Shown: in pieces, positions 61,643-64,000 of the stretch
Position numbering within the stretch: the stretch's first letter is position 1
How the letters are laid out: every line of letters begins with the position of its first letter
Assembly (NCBI GenBank): GCA_041743085.1
Contig: JBGTNL010000022.1
Coordinates: 1-64,000, forward strand
Source of the DNA: JAFMPW01 sp041743085
GTDB lineage: Bacteria; Bacteroidota; Bacteroidia; Flavobacteriales; Flavobacteriaceae
Direction: 5' to 3'
Length of the DNA stretch: 64,000 nt
The notes under the pieces: generated by a model
Told to the model about the DNA's origin: nothing
The model's input: the letters and a program-made list of their open reading frames with translations, nothing else
Databases searched by the model: none
Made by a program: the position numbers and the translations under genes

Positions 61643-62659
61643 ATGAAACGATTGACCATTTTGGTGCCCGAAGGCCAGAACAACCTGAGCAGTATCGTCG
61701 GCCCCTATAAAATATTTACACGGGCCAATGCCCATTGGAAAGAAAGGGGTAAAAAGGAAGTGTTTGCCATAGATTTGGCAGGGACTTCCAAAAAAGTGGA
61801 TTTCTACGACGGGCTATTTTCCGTGAAGCCCCGAACGGATATTGCGACCATAAAGAAAAGCGACCTCATTATTGTTCCTTCATTGAACCACAGCTACGAA
61901 ACGGCCATAGCAGGAAACCAATCGCTTATCGATTGGCTTCGGCAACAGTATAAAAACGGAACGGAAATAGCGAGTATCTGCACTGGGGCGTTTCTACTTG
62001 CTGCAGCGGGTTTATTGGATGGCAAAAATTGCTCCACCCATTGGGCAGCTTCGGAAAATTTTAGGAAAAGGTTCCCCAAGGTAAACTTGCAAACCGACAA
62101 ACTGATTACCGATGAACATGGAATTTACACTAATGGGGGTGCCTATTCCTTTTTGAACCTAATGATTTACCTTGTGGAAAAATACTATGACCGCCAAACG
62201 GCAATTTTCTGTTCCAAAGTATTTCAGATTGAAATGGACCGACAAAGTCAATCTTCGTTCATTATTTTCAAAGGCCAAAAAATGCACGATGACGAAATAG
62301 TGAAAGAAGCCCAGAACTATATCGAAAATAAACCGGAAGAAAAAATCTCGATCGTAGAAATAGCATCCAGGTTCCCTGTAAGCAGGCGACAATTCGATAG
62401 GCGGTTTATTAAAGCCACCGGAAACACCCCATTGGAATATGTGCAACGTGTAAAAATAGAGGTGGCCAAAAAAGCCTTGGAAACCACCCGCAAAACAATC
62501 AACGAGGTAATGTACGAAGTAGGGTATTCGGATGAAAAGGCATTTCGCGAGGTGTTCCGAAAAATTACAGGCCTAAGCCCGTTGGAATATAAGGAGCGGT
62601 ATAACAACGAAATGGTAAAATTTCCGAACACCACAACATTGACAATACTACATACCTAG
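61643..62659 (+). CDS. GlxA family transcriptional regulator (DJ-1/PfpI + AraC HTH), second copy
   Basis: A 338-residue paralogue of the regulator at 52465: DJ-1/PfpI-like domain with EIASICTGAFLLAAAGLLDG and CSTHWAASENFRKRFP, and an AraC HTH with ISIVEIASRFPVSRRQFDRRF and INEVMYEVGYSDEKAFREVF. It is divergent from the SRPBCC genes across a 184-base promoter gap, so it may regulate them and itself. Confidence 0.93.
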   Translation: MKRLTILVPEGQNNLSSIVGPYKIFTRANAHWKERGKKEVFAIDLAGTSKKVDFYDGLFSVKPRTDIATIKKSDLIIVPSLNHSYETAIAGNQSLIDWLRQQYKNGTEIASICTGAFLLAAAGLLDGKNCSTHWAASENFRKRFPKVNLQTDKLITDEHGIYTNGGAYSFLNLMIYLVEKYYDRQTAIFCSKVFQIEMDRQSQSSFIIFKGQKMHDDEIVKEAQNYIENKPEEKISIVEIASRFPVSRRQFDRRFIKATGNTPLEYVQRVKIEVAKKALETTRKTINEVMYEVGYSDEKAFREVFRKITGLSPLEYKERYNNEMVKFPNTTTLTILHT

Positions 62660-62720
62660 CATAATATTGTTGGTGAGCGTTTGATTCCAGCCTTTTCCAC
62701 CTCCATTAGCGTTCAATTGC

Positions 62721-62808
62721 AAACATTGGCGGAATCCACCTTGATAACTGCCGTTTTCACACCCTAAAAATTATCTGTTTCATTCCCACTTTTGTATGGA
62801 ATTAAAAT
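62721..62808 (+). repeat. ~85 bp dispersed repeat, copy 2
   Basis: This copy matches 54331-54417 (AAACATTGGCGGAATCCACC, TTGATAACTGCCGTTTTCAC, CTGTTTCATTCCCACTTTTG). It is followed within four bases by copy 4 of the TGTCGG element, in front of the NTF2-like lipoprotein gene. Confidence 0.75.
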
Positions 62809-62811
62809 CCT

Positions 62812-62856
62812 TGTCGGATTTGTTCTATCCAGTCACGATAGGGAATCGGAAATTTG
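62812..62856 (+). promoter_or_regulatory. Conserved promoter-like element, copy 4
   Basis: TGTCGGATTTGTTCTATC (62812-62829) with GAAATTTG (62849-62856) at the -7 position, spacing 26. The start codon at 62878 is 21 bases after it, the same distance as in copy 2, which supports that start over the one at 62863. Confidence 0.6.
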
Positions 62857-62877
62857 CCGAACATGAAAACAATCAAC

Positions 62878-63333
62878 ATGAAAAATTTTGGATTAGTAGT
62901 CTTTGCCATTATTCTGTCTGTGGCCTGCAATTCGCGAGAAAAGCATGCTGGACAAAAGCAATCTTTCCTCAATGGGCTTGAAATCCATCTAAATGCCATC
63001 GAAAACAGAAATCTTGAAGAACTCGGACCAACGGTTGCCGATGATGTATCGATGATTTCTCCCAATGGGGATAAAATGGATTCTAAGGAAACTTTCATGG
63101 ACTTTCACAAAAACTGGTTCGAGCAAAAGAATTGGGAATGGAAGGGAAATATTCTAAATACCGAGAGCAGTGATTCTTTAGGATATGCTCTTTTACAATA
63201 TAAATACATTGAGAATGATTCTTTGGGTAAATCAATTTATGAAAGCGATGCATATCTCATACTCGTATTTAGAAATGATAGAGAAGGCTGGCAATTGGTT
63301 CATGACCAAAACACCAAAATCATAAAAGATTGA
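62878..63333 (+). CDS. NTF2-like (DUF4440-type) lipoprotein
   Basis: A 151-residue lipoprotein (signal MKNFGLVVFAIILSVAC). The mature part is an NTF2-like cone fold: LEIHLNAIENRNLEELGPTVADDVSMISPNG, FMDFHKNWFEQKNWEWKG and the last strand REGWQLVHDQNTKI. Start 62878 is chosen by its distance to the promoter-like element; 62863 (MKTIN...) is an alternative. The family binds small molecules; role unknown. Confidence 0.85.
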   Translation: MKNFGLVVFAIILSVACNSREKHAGQKQSFLNGLEIHLNAIENRNLEELGPTVADDVSMISPNGDKMDSKETFMDFHKNWFEQKNWEWKGNILNTESSDSLGYALLQYKYIENDSLGKSIYESDAYLILVFRNDREGWQLVHDQNTKIIKD

Positions 63334-63371
63334 AGCAAAAAATTTAAAAACAACATTTAAATAGTACTCTC

Positions 63372-63730
63372 ATGAATAACAAAGAAATAGTAAAACAGGT
63401 AATCGACGCTTTTTTAAACCAAGATGTCGAAAAGGCATTGTCGTTTATGTCCGAAGATGTAAAAATGGGATGGCCAGGATTTTTTGATCTGGAACCCGGA
63501 AAGGAGGCCGTTGGAAAATTCTTTAAGATGTGCCAGAAATCGTTTCGGGCACTATAGGCGATCTGATCGAAGAAGGCAACAAAGTAGCCGGAACCGGGAC
63601 GGTTACTTCAAAAGAGAAGGATGGGTCGTTGAAGAACAGTTTTTTCTGCGATGTGTACGAACTGGAAAATGGAAAGGTAAAGGAAATCAAGAGCTATATG
63701 GTCTTTGAACAACCAAAAGTGGAAGCATAG
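63372..63730 (+). pseudogene. NTF2/SnoaL-like gene with a frameshift
   Basis: Two overlapping frames make one protein: the first (63372-63557) gives MNNKEIVKQVIDAFLNQD, then SEDVKMGWPGFFDLEPGK to VGKFFKM; the second, in the -1 frame from GTG 63530, gives VPEIVSGTIGDLIEEGNKVA through TGTVTSKEKDGSLKNSFFCD to a stop at 63730. Together they form a complete SnoaL-like domain of about 119 residues. One missing base at about 63530 (ATG(G)TGCC) would restore the frame. A true mutation or a sequencing error are both possible. Confidence 0.8.
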
Positions 63731-63755
63731 GCCACTCAATTTCAAAACGAAGAAA

Positions 63756-64000
63756 ATGGAAAAAGAAAACTTGACAAAAGACATTGAAAGCACGTTCAGA
63801 AAGCTAAGCGACGAGCTGTCAGAATTTGACGAAACAACACTGAACAAAGTCCCTTTCGAGGGCAGTTGGACAGCAGGCCAGACCGCCGAGCACATCATCA
63901 TCTGCGGTAGCGGTATTCCAGATTCCAAAACTACCAAAGCAAATAGACCTCATGACGAAAAAGTGGAGGCCGTAAAAGATTTGTTCCTGAACTTTGACCT
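63756..64000 (+). CDS. DinB superfamily protein, 3' partial
   Basis: The first 81 residues of a protein cut by the window edge. MEKENLTKDIESTFRKLSDE and the SWTAGQTAEHIIICGSG segment, with the conserved His of the DinB metal site, place it in the DinB/YfiT four-helix family. Function unknown; relatives include thiol S-transferases. It starts 25 bases after the frameshifted NTF2-like gene. Confidence 0.8.
   Translation, partial: MEKENLTKDIESTFRKLSDELSEFDETTLNKVPFEGSWTAGQTAEHIIICGSGIPDSKTTKANRPHDEKVEAVKDLFLNFD

Noticed and set aside
1..64000. CRISPR arrays, rRNA genes and intact insertion sequences
   Set aside because: I looked for regularly spaced repeats, rRNA segments and transposase genes with terminal repeats and saw none.

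Overview
The window reads as DNA of a member of the Bacteroidota, most likely the Flavobacteriia. The signs are a SusC/SusD pair, a one-protein hybrid two-component regulator, many lipoproteins with Bacteroidota-type lipoboxes, Bacteroidota-type TAnnTTTG -7 boxes and a Bacteroidota-type integrase/MobC/relaxase set. No species can be named from the sequence alone.

Region 1 (1-8.2 kb) is metabolic and accessory: two tandem cupins (the first cut by the window edge), an SDR oxidoreductase, an aldo/keto reductase, a cyclophilin-like protein and a secreted esterase-like hydrolase on the + strand. Then come a decayed gene, an SLC13-type transporter on the - strand, and a DJ-1/PfpI lipoprotein gene that lies between two copies of a ~65 bp repeat 1011 bp apart, like a cassette.

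Region 2 (8.2-40.4 kb) is a polysaccharide utilisation locus. A 1321-residue hybrid sensor/AraC regulator is divergent from a long + strand series: DUF1680/GH127-like enzyme, SusC, SusD, three giant FG-GAP/ASPIC lipoproteins with a small lipoprotein between them, a GH127 beta-L-arabinofuranosidase, another DUF1680 enzyme, a secreted aldose 1-epimerase, a PAP2/vanadium-haloperoxidase-like lipoprotein, a GH43 enzyme and a clan GH-A enzyme. Three GH127-type proteins, all keeping the Cys/Glu zinc site, together with GH43, suggest an arabinose-rich glycan as target (inference). Two structurally alike elements (GAGTTAGTTTG repeats plus a 13-bp hairpin) lie after susD and before the GH43 gene.

Region 3 (40.4-43.9 kb) holds gene remnants and three unrecognised small proteins.

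Region 4 (43.9 kb to the end) is probably part of an integrative mobilizable element. It starts with a 3' half of a tRNA-Asn gene (an attachment-site scar), then a tyrosine recombinase, a MOBP-like relaxase and MobC, and tandem hairpins that may be oriT. The cargo is an acyltransferase, an amidohydrolase, two AraC and two GlxA-type regulators, a CDF-like transporter, VOC, DUF1801, alpha/beta hydrolase, Arr (rifampin ADP-ribosyltransferase), two DHFR/RibD-like reductases, SRPBCC proteins, NTF2-like proteins (one frameshifted) and a DinB protein cut by the window edge. Four of these genes or gene pairs share a 45-bp promoter-like element: TGTCGGNWTTGTTCTAT followed at a fixed spacing by a TAnnTTTG-like box. 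This points to a common regulator of the cargo. The other end of the element is not in the window.
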